The translations under genes and the position numbers were made by a program. A DNA stretch of 38,192 nt, taken from positions 1 through 38,192 of the forward strand of contig JAIRKD010000047.1 in assembly GCA_031260285.1 (NCBI GenBank), in the 5' to 3' direction. Position 1 is the first letter of the stretch; every line of letters begins with the position of its first letter. The notes below the pieces were generated by a model. That model worked only from the letters and a program-made list of their open reading frames with translations. It did no database searches and had not been told where the DNA came from. Positions 16,078 to 24,946 of the stretch are shown here, in pieces. The DNA is from Gemmatimonadota bacterium (GTDB lineage: Bacteria > Gemmatimonadota > Gemmatimonadetes > Longimicrobiales > Longimicrobiaceae).

Positions 16078-16694
16078 CCGATATCGTTGAACGGAGTGTG
16101 GAGCGGAGCAGGGTGGGAGACGAGATCTTTCCGGGGTTTGCCGATCTGGTGGCGGAACAGATCCGCCAGCTGGGTGAGGATCCGACCCGTCAGGGGCTGC
16201 TCAAGACCCCCGAGCGGGTGGAGAAGAGCCTCCGGTGGCTGACCCGCGGCTACGAGATGTCCGCCCGCGAGGTTCTGGAGAAGGCGATTTTCGACGAGGG
16301 TCACCATAACATGGTGCTCGTGAAGGATATAGAGATGTATTCCCTCTGCGAGCATCACCTGCTGCCGTTCTTCGGGAAGGTACACATCGCCTATATTCCC
16401 GACGGGCGGATTGTCGGCCTGAGCAAACTGCCGCGACTTGTGGAGGTGTTCTCCCGCCGGCTCCAGGTCCAGGAACGACTGACAGAGCAGGTCGCAAACT
16501 CACTGATGGAGGTGCTGCGGCCCCAGGGAGTGGCGGTTGTGATTGAAGCGCAGCACCTCTGCATGATGATGCGGGGTGTGGAGAAGCAGAACTCCAGAAC
16601 CATCACCAGCGCGATGAAAGGTGTGTTTATGGACGACATCGGGACGCGTGAGGAGTTCCTGCGCCTCTGCGCCATGAACCGTATCTCCGGATGA
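16074..16694 (+). CDS. folE: GTP cyclohydrolase I
   Basis: Converts GTP to 7,8-dihydroneopterin triphosphate, the shared precursor of folate, queuosine and biopterin. At 206 residues it is close to the usual bacterial length (about 190-220). Zinc is bound by Cys92 and His95 ([10 protein letters not shown]) and Cys163 (QHLCMMMRG). Other signatures are [28 protein letters not shown] and [13 protein letters not shown]. It starts on an ATGA overlap with the pterin synthase gene and ends on an ATGA overlap with the dehydrogenase gene, so all three are translationally coupled. No folate genes of the later steps are in the window, which points to supply of the pterin synthase next door. Confidence 0.97.
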   Translation: MTDIVERSVERSRVGDEIFPGFADLVAEQIRQLGEDPTRQGLLKTPERVEKSLRWLTRGYEMSAREVLEKAIFDEGHHNMVLVKDIEMYSLCEHHLLPFFGKVHIAYIPDGRIVGLSKLPRLVEVFSRRLQVQERLTEQVANSLMEVLRPQGVAVVIEAQHLCMMMRGVEKQNSRTITSAMKGVFMDDIGTREEFLRLCAMNRISG

Positions 16695-17410
16695 GCGGCC
16701 TGCTTGCCGGCAGAACCGCGCTTGTCACCGGCGCCTCCCGGGGAATCGGGCGGGCGGTTGCGGTGGCGCTTGCGGAAAGCGGAGCGCAGGTGGTGGCCAC
16801 CGCGCGCTCCTCAGCTTCCCTCGCGGAACTCGCTGAACAGATCGGATGCCGGGCGGTTCCGGCGGATATCGCCTCACCCGCCGGGGTGGACGCGCTTGTC
16901 CGGGGGGTGAGAGGGGTTCTCGGAGGAGATCCCGATATCGTGGTGAACGCCTCGGGCTCGTTCTCCCTCGCTCCCTTTGCTGAGACAGACCCGGGTGAGT
17001 TCGAGCACCTGCTGCGCATAAATCTGACGGGTCCATTCCTCGTGATCCGTGCGTTCCTTCCGGGAATGCTGGAGCGGCGAGGCGGGCACATCGTCACGAT
17101 CGGTTCCGTTGCGGGTCGCCTTCCGCTCCCGGGCAATGCGGCTTACGGAGCTTCGAAGTTCGGCCTTCGTGGTCTGCATGAGGTGCTCTCCGTTGAACTG
17201 CGGGGTACCGGAGTCCGGGCCACGCTGGTGGAGCCCGCCGCCACCGATACGGCACTCTGGGATGCGCTGGACCCTGATTCCCGTTCCGATCTGCCCTCGC
17301 GCGGCCAGATGCTTCAGCCAACGGAGGTTGCCGCCAGTGTACGCTTTGTCCTGGAGCAGCCGGAAGGGGTGGAGGTCAGCGGTCTCCTGATCCGCGCGGA
17401 GCGCAACTGA
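16691..17410 (+). CDS. Short-chain dehydrogenase, candidate sepiapterin reductase
   Basis: NAD(P)-dependent reductase of 239 residues with a classical SDR fold. The nucleotide-binding motif is TGASRGIG (13-20). The usual NNAG is replaced by VNASGS (85-90). The active site consists of Asn111, Ser139 (TIGSVAG) and Tyr152/Lys156 (YGASK). Sequence alone only supports a generic SDR, which resembles 3-oxoacyl-ACP reductases too. Its coupling by a 4-base overlap to folE and to a eukaryote-type pterin synthase suggests it carries out the last step, reducing 6-pyruvoyltetrahydropterin as sepiapterin reductase does. It is the last gene of the trio; 117 bases separate it from queD. Confidence 0.8.
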   Translation: MSGLLAGRTALVTGASRGIGRAVAVALAESGAQVVATARSSASLAELAEQIGCRAVPADIASPAGVDALVRGVRGVLGGDPDIVVNASGSFSLAPFAETDPGEFEHLLRINLTGPFLVIRAFLPGMLERRGGHIVTIGSVAGRLPLPGNAAYGASKFGLRGLHEVLSVELRGTGVRATLVEPAATDTALWDALDPDSRSDLPSRGQMLQPTEVAASVRFVLEQPEGVEVSGLLIRAERN

Positions 17411-17527
17411 TCAGCCGCTCCGGCAGCAACCGGTACCTCTGACCGGGCCCGGGCTCTTTCGTCCGTCCGCGCCCGAGGGCATTTTCCCCGGAGTTCTTAT
17501 GGATTCCGGTATAACGAGACTCTGAGC

Positions 17528-17908
17528 ATGTTCATTATCAACGTTAAGTCGCATTACGACGCCGCTCACTTCATCCGGGAGTACAAGGGGAAGTGTGAGC
17601 GGCTGCACGGCCACCGGTACGAGGTGGAAGTTGCTCTCAGCTTCGAGGAGGTGGGTACCGGCGGAATTGCGTACGATTTCACCGACGCCAAGCGCCATCT
17701 CCGTGAGATCACTGACGCGCTTGATCACCAGAACCTCAATGATCTTCCGGCGTTTCTGGAGATCGAGTCCAGTTCGGAGAACCAGGCGCGTTTCATCTAC
17801 AATGAGATGAAGTCCCGTCTCGGGAGTGCCGCGGAGAATCTGCTGTACGTCCGCGTCTGGGAGACGCCCAACCAGTGGGCGCAGTACTCCGAACGTCTCG
17901 TCTTCTGA
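17528..17908 (+). CDS. queD: 6-carboxytetrahydropterin synthase QueD
   Basis: Second pterin synthase-family protein, 126 residues, of the queuosine branch. Zinc ligands are His14, His27 and His29. The catalytic Cys23 lies in KCERLHGHRYE, with the C-x3-HGH spacing of QueD. Asp66-His67 (LDHQNLND) and Glu112 (VWETP) are present. Length matches E. coli QueD (121). It converts dihydroneopterin triphosphate to 6-carboxytetrahydropterin, the first dedicated step to preQ0. Two later-acting genes of the pathway, tgt and queA, lie about 5-6 kb downstream in another operon. The ATG has no strong ribosome site; TATAAC at 17511-17516 might be part of a -10. Confidence 0.92.
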   Translation: MFIINVKSHYDAAHFIREYKGKCERLHGHRYEVEVALSFEEVGTGGIAYDFTDAKRHLREITDALDHQNLNDLPAFLEIESSSENQARFIYNEMKSRLGSAAENLLYVRVWETPNQWAQYSERLVF

Positions 17909-17949
17909 TTGCTGCTGCCGCGTTTCCCTGAGCCTGTGCCCGCTCCTTC

Positions 17950-18618
17950 GTGCATATCCTCCTGACGGATCAACTCGCCTGCCCGCGGTGCGGACCGGAG
18001 TTCGGACTGATTGTCCTGGCCGACCGGATCGCGGACCGGCGCGTGGAGAGCGGGACTCTCGGCTGCGCAAACTGCCGGACAGGTTATCCTGTTGAGGCGG
18101 GCGTCGCGGACCTCCGCGTTGAGGGCAGCACCCTGTTCTTTTCGCCGGACCCGTCCGTTTCCGAGCCCGAATACGCACTCCGGCTGGCGGCGCTGATCGG
18201 CGTACAGCCGCCACAAACGTGGGTGGTGGTGATTGACGGGTCAGGCGCCGCGGCTCCGGCGGTTTCCGGGTACCTTCCGGACGCGCGGATCGTTTCCATT
18301 ACTCCCGGCCCCGCTGTCCCTGCTTCAGCGGCTCCCGTTCAGGCTTCTCCTGCTCCGGCGCAGGCTGCGGACCGGGTGAGCAAAGTCTTCGCGGGAGAGC
18401 GGATGCCTTTCCGGTCTGGTGGGTTCCGCGCGGTTGTGGTGGCGGGAGCTCCCGCCCCGGATCTGCTTCGGGAGCTTGGGCGGCTTCCGGGGCGGGGAGG
18501 ACGGCTGGTAGTGACAGGCGGAGATGATGAAACCGTCAAAATCCTTCATGAGATGGGGTTTACGATGCTGCTCCGGGAGGCGGATACACTGGTTGCGGCT
18601 GCTCCGGGTGGCCGGTAG
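17950..18618 (+). CDS. Trm112-like zinc-ribbon protein with degenerate methyltransferase-like domain
   Basis: A 222-residue protein starting at GTG. The N-terminal 55 residues look like Trm112: LLTDQLACPRC, then LGCANCRTGYPVEAGVADLR, with a probable zinc site made by Cys 11, 14, 39 and 42. The remainder resembles a class I methyltransferase that has decayed. A strand-loop WVVVIDGSGAAAPAV stands where a SAM loop would be, and RLPGRGGRLVVTG near residue 180 resembles the strand after motif III, but no intact SAM motif is seen. A Pro- and Ala-rich linker lies at about 118-140. The role is unknown; Trm112 proteins normally activate partner methyltransferases. It sits 41 bases after queD and may be co-transcribed. 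Confidence 0.65.
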   Translation: MHILLTDQLACPRCGPEFGLIVLADRIADRRVESGTLGCANCRTGYPVEAGVADLRVEGSTLFFSPDPSVSEPEYALRLAALIGVQPPQTWVVVIDGSGAAAPAVSGYLPDARIVSITPGPAVPASAAPVQASPAPAQAADRVSKVFAGERMPFRSGGFRAVVVAGAPAPDLLRELGRLPGRGGRLVVTGGDDETVKILHEMGFTMLLREADTLVAAAPGGR

Positions 18619-18708
18619 TTTGGCAGCATCAGCTGCGTGTGGCCGGCCGTTATGCGAGAGTTCTCGACAATCGGCGGCTTCTTCATATCACCAACGCAAG
18701 ATAGCCGT

Positions 18709-19167
18709 ATGGCCTGGTGGCGGAATCTGATCTCCGGCCGAAATGACAACTCCTCTGGTGATCCCGACTACTACCAGGAAGGTGTGGAACTCCTCCGGGA
18801 GGAACGGCACCATGAGGCGCTGACATCGTTTCGCCTCGCCCTCCGGGATGCTCCCAACGACACGGACGTTCTGCAGCAGGTGGCGGTTACCTATACCCAT
18901 ATCGGCATGATTGACGAGGCCGTCCGGACGTACCGGCGGGTTCTCGACCTTCACCCCACCGCCGCCGGCGCACACTACGGGCTTGCCTTCCTCTTCCTCC
19001 AGAGAGGACGCCGTGAGGATGGGATCACTCATCTGAAGGCGTTTCTGGAGACTCCCCCCGAGATCCCGGAAGCGAGGCGACATATCGACCACGCACGCCG
19101 GACGCTTGAAGGGCTTACCGGAGAGGCCGCTCCCGGGGCGGAGGCGGATATCCCCCTGGGTTACTGA
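18709..19167 (+). CDS. Tetratricopeptide repeat protein
   Basis: A 152-residue protein of helical hairpin repeats. About three TPR units can be seen from residue 22 to 140: one from YYQEGVELLREERHHEALTS, one from DVLQQVAVTYTHIGMIDEAV, and one from AHYGLAFLFLQRGRREDGI. The last helices (PEARRHIDHARRTLEGLTG) may cap the superhelix. No signal peptide is present, so it is probably cytoplasmic, acting through protein contacts. The ATG at 18709 was chosen because the sequence starts MAWWRNLISG there; in-frame starts at 18637 (GTG) and 18652 (ATG) would add 24 or 19 unremarkable residues. None of the starts has a clear ribosome site. Confidence 0.75.
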   Translation: MAWWRNLISGRNDNSSGDPDYYQEGVELLREERHHEALTSFRLALRDAPNDTDVLQQVAVTYTHIGMIDEAVRTYRRVLDLHPTAAGAHYGLAFLFLQRGRREDGITHLKAFLETPPEIPEARRHIDHARRTLEGLTGEAAPGAEADIPLGY

Positions 19168-19481
19168 CGGCCCCTGCATCCGTGACCGGTATCCGACAGG
19201 CGCGCCCGATGCGGATGCCGGTTATGAATGTTCCGGGGTGCGTATGGAAGCCGGATACGGGCCCCGGATCAGGAATGTCGGATGGTTGTCGGATTGTTGA
19301 GAGCAGGCCGTTGAACGAACGGCGTTGGTCGGGTAGATTTGCAGGGTTCGGGTTCCGGATTGAACGGTGCCTGACCTGCGTTCCCGCGGAGGGTTCACCG
19401 GGAAACGGTACCTTCTCGTTACGGGCCCCTTCGTGAGGGCTCTCCCGTACAGTTTTTCACCACGGATTGAGGTGATGTTCG
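19168..19481. other. Intergenic upstream of yebC
   Basis: A gap of 314 bases without a gene. The only signal I can support is the promoter at 19311-19339. The hairpin-like segments in the first half have no T tract. Confidence 0.5.
19311..19339 (+). promoter_or_regulatory. Candidate promoter of yebC-ruvCAB operon
   Basis: TTGAAC (19311-19316), a spacer of exactly 17 bases and TAGATT (19334-19339). Both boxes match the sigma-70 consensus at 4 of 6 positions. It would give a leader of about 135 bases before the GTG start of yebC. Confidence 0.5.
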
Positions 19482-20225
19482 GTGGCAGGCCATAGCAAGT
19501 GGGCCCAGATCAAGCGGAAGAAGGCGGTCACGGACCAGAAGCGGGCCGCGGCGTGGGGAAAGATCATCCGGGAAATCACGGTTGCCGCGAAGATGGGTGG
19601 TGGTGATCCGGCTGGTAACCCGCGGCTGCGTCTCGCGATGGACAACGCTCGTGCGGCGAATATGCCGAACGAGAACATGGACCGGGCGATCAAGAAGGGC
19701 TCCGGCGACCTCGACGGAGTGGAGTACCACGAGATCTCCTATGAGGCGTATGGCCCGGGCGGCGTGGCGATCTTCATTCAGGCCCTCACCGACAATGTGA
19801 ACCGCACCGTGGCGGAAGTCCGGCACGCGCTCAACAAGCAGGGCGGGAATCTGGGTACAACGGGTTCAGTTGCCTGGATGTTTGATCATCGCGGCCAGAT
19901 TGTCTTTGATGCCACCCGTTCAGACGAGGCCACAATCCTCGAAGCGGCGCTGGATGCGGGTGCCCAGGATGTGGAGACCGAGGACGGGGCGATCATCGTC
20001 TACACGGACGTCGCCGACTTCCATGTTGTACAGGACTCCCTTCGGGCCCGGTCTCTCCACTGGGAGAGCGCTGAGCTGGCGATGGTTCCCAGGACACTGG
20101 TCCGGGTGGAGGGTACGGACGCGGAGAAGATGATGAAGCTCCTGGATGCGCTGGAGGATTCTGACGACATCCAGAAGGTCTTCTCCAACGCGGATATCGA
20201 CGAGGACAGTCTCGCTGGCTCCTGA
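19482..20225 (+). CDS. yebC: YebC/PmpR/TACO1-family protein
   Basis: A 247-residue protein of the YebC family, annotated historically as a transcription regulator and in recent work linked to ribosome stalling relief. The family N-terminus MAGHSKWAQIKRKKAVTDQKR is followed by GGGDPAGNPRLR and MPNENMDRAIKKGSG. Later signatures include YEAYGPGGVAI and NKQGGNLGTTGSVAWMF. Length matches the family (about 240-250). The start is GTG, with GAGGTGA 6 bases upstream. It is the first gene of the run that continues with ruvC, the order seen in many bacteria. Confidence 0.95.
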   Translation: MAGHSKWAQIKRKKAVTDQKRAAAWGKIIREITVAAKMGGGDPAGNPRLRLAMDNARAANMPNENMDRAIKKGSGDLDGVEYHEISYEAYGPGGVAIFIQALTDNVNRTVAEVRHALNKQGGNLGTTGSVAWMFDHRGQIVFDATRSDEATILEAALDAGAQDVETEDGAIIVYTDVADFHVVQDSLRARSLHWESAELAMVPRTLVRVEGTDAEKMMKLLDALEDSDDIQKVFSNADIDEDSLAGS

Positions 20226-20258
20226 CCGGCCCTCCATCGTCCTCCCGGGAGTGACGCA

Positions 20259-20789
20259 GTGATTGTTCTCGGGATTGATCCTGGCACCGCCGTAACGGGT
20301 TACGGTGTTGTTCAGGAGGAGCGAGGTGCCCCTCCGCGCCTCCTCGAATGTGGAGTGATCCGGACGCTGGCAAATGCGCCGCTTCCGCACCGCCTGCGAA
20401 ATATCTTCGAGGGAGTTGGTGCTCTTCTGGAGAGGCATAAGCCGGATGTGGTGGCTGTGGAGGGTGTCTTCTTCGGCAGGAACGCGCGAAGCGCCATGGT
20501 CCTTGGCCATGCGCGCGGAGTGATCCTTCTTGCTGCTTCGATCCATGGTCTGGACGTCGCCGAGTACCCACCCGCTGAGGTGAAGAACGCGGTTGTCGGC
20601 ACTGGCAGGGCGACCAAGGAGCAGGTCGGTTTTATGACACAGAAGCTTCTCCGGCTTCGTGAACCCCCGAAGCCGGCGGACGCCGCGGATGGTGTGGCCA
20701 TTGCGCTCTGCCACTGCTTCCGGAGCCGGTCCGGCAGGGGTTCCTCTTCTTTCCCTCTCCCCGCGGCTGTCGCGCCTGTGACCCGATGA
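20259..20789 (+). CDS. ruvC: Holliday junction resolvase RuvC
   Basis: Endonuclease that cuts Holliday junctions symmetrically during recombination repair, together with RuvAB. It has 176 residues (E. coli 173). The catalytic acidic residues are Asp7 (GIDPGT), Glu68 (VAVEGVF) and Asp141/Asp144 (PADAADGVAIALCH), so the site is intact. It begins at GTG, 33 bases after the yebC stop, and its stop overlaps the ruvA start (ATGA). The last 20 or so residues, Ser- and Pro-rich, are a variable tail. Confidence 0.96.
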   Translation: MIVLGIDPGTAVTGYGVVQEERGAPPRLLECGVIRTLANAPLPHRLRNIFEGVGALLERHKPDVVAVEGVFFGRNARSAMVLGHARGVILLAASIHGLDVAEYPPAEVKNAVVGTGRATKEQVGFMTQKLLRLREPPKPADAADGVAIALCHCFRSRSGRGSSSFPLPAAVAPVTR

Positions 20790-21373
20790 TCAGCCGAGTA
20801 GCCGGCCGTCTTCTTGTCCGTGATCTTGAGCGCGTTGAAATCATGACGCCCGGAGGAGTTGCGTACGAGATCTCCATCCCTGTAACCGTCTTCGAAAAAC
20901 TTCCATCTCAGGGGAGCGAGGTGGAGTTGCGTACTTTCCAGGTGTTCCGGGAAGACGGCGTTTTTCTCTTCGGTTTTATCGAAGAGACGGATCGGATGGT
21001 GTTTGCGCGCCTGCTCACCGCTTCCGGAGTGGGGCCGCGGCTGGCGATCTCCATGCTTTCGACCTTCCCCGCGCCAAGGCTGATCCGCGCGATCCGCGAA
21101 CGTGATATCCCTGCGTTGACCAGCATTTCCGGCGTGGGGAAGAAGACCGCGGAACGCCTGGCGCTGGATCTGGGAAACCGGCTGGACGACATTCCGGTGG
21201 TGGTGGATGCGCGGCCCACAGGTGATGGCGCGGAAGAGGCACTTCGGGCGCTGGCGGTGCTGGGTTACGCCCCCGCTGATGCGGAGCGGGCTGTGCGCGC
21301 AGTCCTCGGCCGGGGAGAAGGCTCCCGGGTCGCGGGTGATCTTGTGAAGGCGGCTCTCGCGGAGCTGCGTTGA
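20786..21373 (+). CDS. ruvA: Holliday junction branch-migration protein RuvA
   Basis: Tetrameric junction-binding protein that loads the RuvB motor, 195 residues (family about 195-205). The N-terminal OB domain (about 1-65) starts MISRVAGRLLVRD and contains GVAYEISIP. Helix-hairpin-helix motifs lie in domain II: RLLTASGVGPRLAISML and LTSISGVGKKTAERLALDL. The short C-terminal domain III (about 145-195), which contacts RuvB, contains EALRALAVLGYAPADAERAV. Start overlaps the ruvC stop by 4 bases; ruvB follows after 32 bases. Confidence 0.96.
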   Translation: MISRVAGRLLVRDLERVEIMTPGGVAYEISIPVTVFEKLPSQGSEVELRTFQVFREDGVFLFGFIEETDRMVFARLLTASGVGPRLAISMLSTFPAPRLIRAIRERDIPALTSISGVGKKTAERLALDLGNRLDDIPVVVDARPTGDGAEEALRALAVLGYAPADAERAVRAVLGRGEGSRVAGDLVKAALAELR

Positions 21374-21405
21374 ATGTACCCGTCCCGTAACCCGCGGAAA
21401 TCAAG

Positions 21406-22458
21406 TTGACTGTTCCGTCTCGCCCCGAGATCACAACTCCTGAGGAGCTCACCGAGGACCTTGGCTCTGAGCTGAGCCTGCGTCCGCACCGGCTGAGCGA
21501 GTTCATCGGCCAGCCGAAGGTCAAGGAATCGCTGCGGATCGCGATTGACGCGGCGGTCAGCCGACGTGAGCCGCTTGACCATACTCTTCTGTATGGACCT
21601 CCCGGCCTGGGGAAAACCACCCTCTCGATGCTCATGGCGCGCGAGATGGGTACTAATGTGCGTACCACTTCCGGCCCGGTGCTGGAGAAGCCGGGCGACC
21701 TGGTCCGGGAGCTGACCTCGCTGCGCGACGGGGATATCCTTTTCATCGACGAGATCCACCGTCTGCGGCCGGTGATCGAGGAGTTCCTCTATCCGGCGAT
21801 GGAGGACTTCCGGATTGATGTCCGTCTCTCGGACGGCCCCCAGGCGCAGATGATCACGATGCCGATCGAGCGCTTTACGCTGGTTGGCGCAACCACCCGG
21901 TTCGGACTGCTCACGCCGCCCATGCGGGCGCGCTTCGGGATCGTGCAGCGTCTCGATTACTATTCCGTTGACCAGCTTGCGTTTATCGTCGAACGGTCGG
22001 GAGAGATTCTGGGGGTGAAGATCACCGGCGAGGGCGCACTGGAGATCGCGCGTCGGTCGCGGGGCACGCCGAGAGTCGCCAACCGGTTCCTCCGCCGGGT
22101 GCGGGATTACGCGCAGGTGCGGGCTGACGGAGTGATCACCCCTGAAGTTGCCGTCGCCGCGCTTGAGATGCTGGAAGTGGATGAATACGGGCTCGACGAT
22201 ATGGACGCACGTGTGCTCCGCGCTATCATCGAGCGTTTTGACGGGGGCCCGGTTGGTCTGAACACACTTGCTGTCTCCATCGGGGAGGACCCGGGTACGC
22301 TTGAGGAGGTGTACGAGCCCTTCCTCATCCAGAACGGTCTGTTGATGCGGACTCCACGCGGACGGGTCACAACCTCTCTCGCCTACCGACGCTTCGGCCT
22401 TGTGGCTCCCGAAAACCGGGCGCCCGAAAAGGGGCAGGGGACGTTTTTCGAGTCGTGA
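21406..22458 (+). CDS. ruvB: Holliday junction branch-migration ATPase RuvB
   Basis: Hexameric AAA+ motor driving branch migration, 350 residues (family about 335-350). Walker A is GPPGLGKTT (64-72) and Walker B is DEIH (115-118). Sensor 1 lies in LVGATTRFG, the Arg finger region in PMRARFGI, and sensor 2 in RGTPRVANR. The C-terminal winged helix includes [16 protein letters not shown] and ends with a short tail rich in Glu and Lys. The start is TTG at 21406, with GGAAA about 5 bases upstream; no ATG or GTG gives a better family N-terminus. Confidence 0.97.
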   Translation: MTVPSRPEITTPEELTEDLGSELSLRPHRLSEFIGQPKVKESLRIAIDAAVSRREPLDHTLLYGPPGLGKTTLSMLMAREMGTNVRTTSGPVLEKPGDLVRELTSLRDGDILFIDEIHRLRPVIEEFLYPAMEDFRIDVRLSDGPQAQMITMPIERFTLVGATTRFGLLTPPMRARFGIVQRLDYYSVDQLAFIVERSGEILGVKITGEGALEIARRSRGTPRVANRFLRRVRDYAQVRADGVITPEVAVAALEMLEVDEYGLDDMDARVLRAIIERFDGGPVGLNTLAVSIGEDPGTLEEVYEPFLIQNGLLMRTPRGRVTTSLAYRRFGLVAPENRAPEKGQGTFFES

Positions 22459-22489
22459 CCCGGTGTCGGTTTTCCGGCGAGGCCATCCC

Positions 22490-23542
22490 ATGACCTCGAC
22501 TCCCGGGCGGCTTACCTCTGATTACAGCTTTGATCTTCCGCCTGATCAGATCGCCTCCGCTCCTGCCGAACATCGGGAGCAGAGTCGTCTGCTTGTCATG
22601 GATCGCGGGAGCAGCGGGGAACTCCGGCACAGGCGGTTTGCTGATGTTGTTGATCTCGTTTCCCCCGGCGACGTCATGGTTGTCAACGAGACGAGGGTGT
22701 TCCCCGCGCGACTCCGGGGTGTCCGCGCGGGTGGGGGAGCCGCTGAAGTCCTGCTTCTCCACGCGGACCCCGCGGATCCGGCTGTCTGGACCGCGCTTGT
22801 GAGGCCGGGCGCAAAGCTGAAGCCCGGTCGAATGGTGGAGATCGGGGAGGAGCTGGGCGTGGAGGTGCTGGACAGCACGCCGGGCGGGGAGCGTATTGTC
22901 CGTCTTGTCACCCGCCTGCCGTTGATGGCGGCGATCGAGAAAAATGGAGAGGTGCCGCTTCCCCCCTACATCCGGCGTGCTCCGACGGATGAGGACCGGG
23001 AGCGGTACCAGACGGTTTACGCCCGCGAGTCGGGGTCCATCGCGGCGCCCACCGCGGGGCTGCATTTTACTCCCGAACTCCTCAACCGTCTTACGGAGCG
23101 GGGTGTGTCCTTTGCGCCGGTTGTCCTGCATGTCGGCGTTGGAACCTTCCGGCCGGTGGAGGTGGAGGACCCGGCTGAGCATCAGATGCACAGCGAGTGG
23201 TACCGGGTTCCGGAGTCTTCCGCGACCCTGATCAACGCCGCGCGCTCCGCGGGAGCTTCGGTGTGGGCGGTGGGCACCACATCCGTCCGGACACTCGAAA
23301 GCGTTGCGTCAGAAGACGGTCAGGTGTCCGCGGGGGAAGGGTGGACGGAGATCTTCATCCGCCCGCCATACTCATTCCGCGCGGTGGATCGTCTGATCAC
23401 CAACTTCCACCTTCCCCGGTCCACCCTGCTGATGCTGGTCGCCGCGTTTGCCGGTTACGAGGGCGTGATGCGCGCCTACGGAGAGGCGGTCCGGCAGGAC
23501 TACCGCTTCTATTCGTACGGCGATGCCATGGCTGTCATCTGA
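22490..23542 (+). CDS. queA: tRNA preQ1 ribosyltransferase-isomerase QueA
   Basis: Transfers and isomerises the ribosyl part of S-adenosylmethionine to preQ1 in tRNA, giving epoxyqueuosine. It has 350 residues (E. coli 356). Family segments are the N-terminal SDYSFDLPPDQIA, VVNETRVFPARL, IAAPTAGLHFTPELL, LHVGVGTFRPV and TNFHLPRSTLLMLVAAFAG. The ATG at 22490 has GAGG 7 bases upstream; longer in-frame starts would overlap ruvB and do not look family-like. It belongs to the ruvCAB-queA-tgt-yajC order seen in many bacteria. Together with tgt it acts on tRNAs with GUN anticodons. Confidence 0.96.
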   Translation: MTSTPGRLTSDYSFDLPPDQIASAPAEHREQSRLLVMDRGSSGELRHRRFADVVDLVSPGDVMVVNETRVFPARLRGVRAGGGAAEVLLLHADPADPAVWTALVRPGAKLKPGRMVEIGEELGVEVLDSTPGGERIVRLVTRLPLMAAIEKNGEVPLPPYIRRAPTDEDRERYQTVYARESGSIAAPTAGLHFTPELLNRLTERGVSFAPVVLHVGVGTFRPVEVEDPAEHQMHSEWYRVPESSATLINAARSAGASVWAVGTTSVRTLESVASEDGQVSAGEGWTEIFIRPPYSFRAVDRLITNFHLPRSTLLMLVAAFAGYEGVMRAYGEAVRQDYRFYSYGDAMAVI

Positions 23543-23667
23543 TCTGCTGACGGCAATCTGACCCGCGGAAGGCTTTCCTTCCCCCTAATTTTTCCTCAAT
23601 CGCTATTGTTCGTGCCCGCCCGCCCGGATAGTTTCTGGACGCAAACCGCTATATAAGGGCGAAAGAC

Positions 23668-24822
23668 TTGTCGCGATTCGAGATACAGGCTGAGGAAGGC
23701 GCCGCGCGGGCGGGTGTGCTGCACCTCCCGCATGGGGTGGTGAAGACCCCCGTCTTCATGCCGGTCGGCACCGCCGCCACGGTGAAGACGCTGACCCCGG
23801 AAGAGGTCGAGAGCATCGGCGCCAGCATCATCCTCAACAATGCGTACCATCTCTTCCTCCGGCCGGGGCATGAGCTGGTTCGCGAGATGGGGGGGCTCCA
23901 CCAGTTCCAGCACTGGGAGCGGCCGATCCTGACTGATTCAGGTGGCTTCCAGGTGTTCTCCCTGGCCGGCATCCGGACGATCTCTGACGATGGTGTGATC
24001 TTCCAGAGTCACATCGACGGGAGCCGGCACCTGTTTACGCCCGAACGGGTAATGGAGATCGAGCGGGCACTGGGCGCGGATGTGATCATGGCGTTTGACC
24101 ACTGCCCGCCAGGTCAGGCGGAGCGGCGGCTCGCGGAGGAAGCAAACACCCGGACGCTCGCCTGGCTGTCCCGGTGCCGGGCCCGTTTTGAGGCTCTTCG
24201 CGAGGAGGACCCCACGGGTCCCGGACAGTCTCTCTTCCCGATTGTGCAGGGGTCGATCTATCCGGACCTTCGCCGGCAGGCGGCCCGCGATACACTTTCG
24301 ATCGGTGACTGGAGCGGTGTGGCGATCGGAGGGCTCAGTGTGGGTGAGCCGAAACCGGCTATGTATGAGATCCTGGAGACACTTGAGCCCGAACTCCCCC
24401 GCAACCGCCCCCGGTATCTGATGGGTGTTGGTTACCCGGAGGATCTGATCGAGGCGATCGCCCGGGGCGTGGATATGTTCGACTGTGTTGCGCCGACACG
24501 AAACGGCCGCAACGGTACTGTCTGGACCCGTTCCGACGGGCGCCTGAATATCAAACGGGCCGCGTACCGGGCGGATCCGGGGCCGCTGGACGCCGCATGC
24601 GGGTGTTATACCTGCCGGACCTACTCCCGGGCCTACCTCCGCCATCTCTTCATTGCCGGAGAATGGCTGAGCATGCGACTTCTTACACTGCACAACCTCC
24701 GCTTCCTCGTTGAACTCGCGGAAGATGCGCGGATGGCGATCACGGAGGGGCGGTTCTCCAGCTGGAGCCAGGAGATGCTTGATCTTCTCCGCCCGACCTC
24801 CGGCCCGACGGGTGCATCATGA
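23668..24822 (+). CDS. tgt: tRNA-guanine transglycosylase
   Basis: Exchanges guanine-34 for preQ1 in tRNAs for Asp, Asn, His and Tyr. It has 384 residues (family about 370-385). The general acid/base Asp90 is in LTDSGGFQVF, and the nucleophile Asp272 is in DMFDCVAPTRNGRNG. Zinc is bound by Cys311, Cys313, Cys316 and His342 (CGCYTC, then TLHN). The substrate-binding GGLSVGEP is present. The start is TTG at 23668, at the position where the family N-terminus (SRFEIQ) begins. A gap of 125 bases to queA includes an AT-rich stretch that might carry a promoter, not resolved here. Confidence 0.96.
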   Translation: MSRFEIQAEEGAARAGVLHLPHGVVKTPVFMPVGTAATVKTLTPEEVESIGASIILNNAYHLFLRPGHELVREMGGLHQFQHWERPILTDSGGFQVFSLAGIRTISDDGVIFQSHIDGSRHLFTPERVMEIERALGADVIMAFDHCPPGQAERRLAEEANTRTLAWLSRCRARFEALREEDPTGPGQSLFPIVQGSIYPDLRRQAARDTLSIGDWSGVAIGGLSVGEPKPAMYEILETLEPELPRNRPRYLMGVGYPEDLIEAIARGVDMFDCVAPTRNGRNGTVWTRSDGRLNIKRAAYRADPGPLDAACGCYTCRTYSRAYLRHLFIAGEWLSMRLLTLHNLRFLVELAEDARMAITEGRFSSWSQEMLDLLRPTSGPTGAS

Positions 24823-24946
24823 GGCACGGATAAGGCTGGCGGGTAAGCGGATGAAGTGATGGAACGGCGGCACCGGAAGCGAAGACAGCGGGAATGGCGG
24901 GCGGAAATCACGGAAGCGATCAGCGATCCACTACAGGGAGGCAGGT

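Noticed and set aside
15637-17908. Two QueD copies as a simple recent duplication
   Set aside because: The two proteins differ in the Cys-HGH spacing and in the flanking motifs, which fits separate PTPS and QueD lineages better than a recent copy.
21265-22491. Long minus-strand reading frame of 408 residues opposite ruvB
   Set aside because: It is antisense to a clear RuvB gene, has no recognisable domain and reflects the codon bias of high-GC DNA. The same applies to long antisense frames opposite the DegP-like gene (9367-10353), feoB (12644-13561), fmt (25927-26625) and tsaD (32413-33384).
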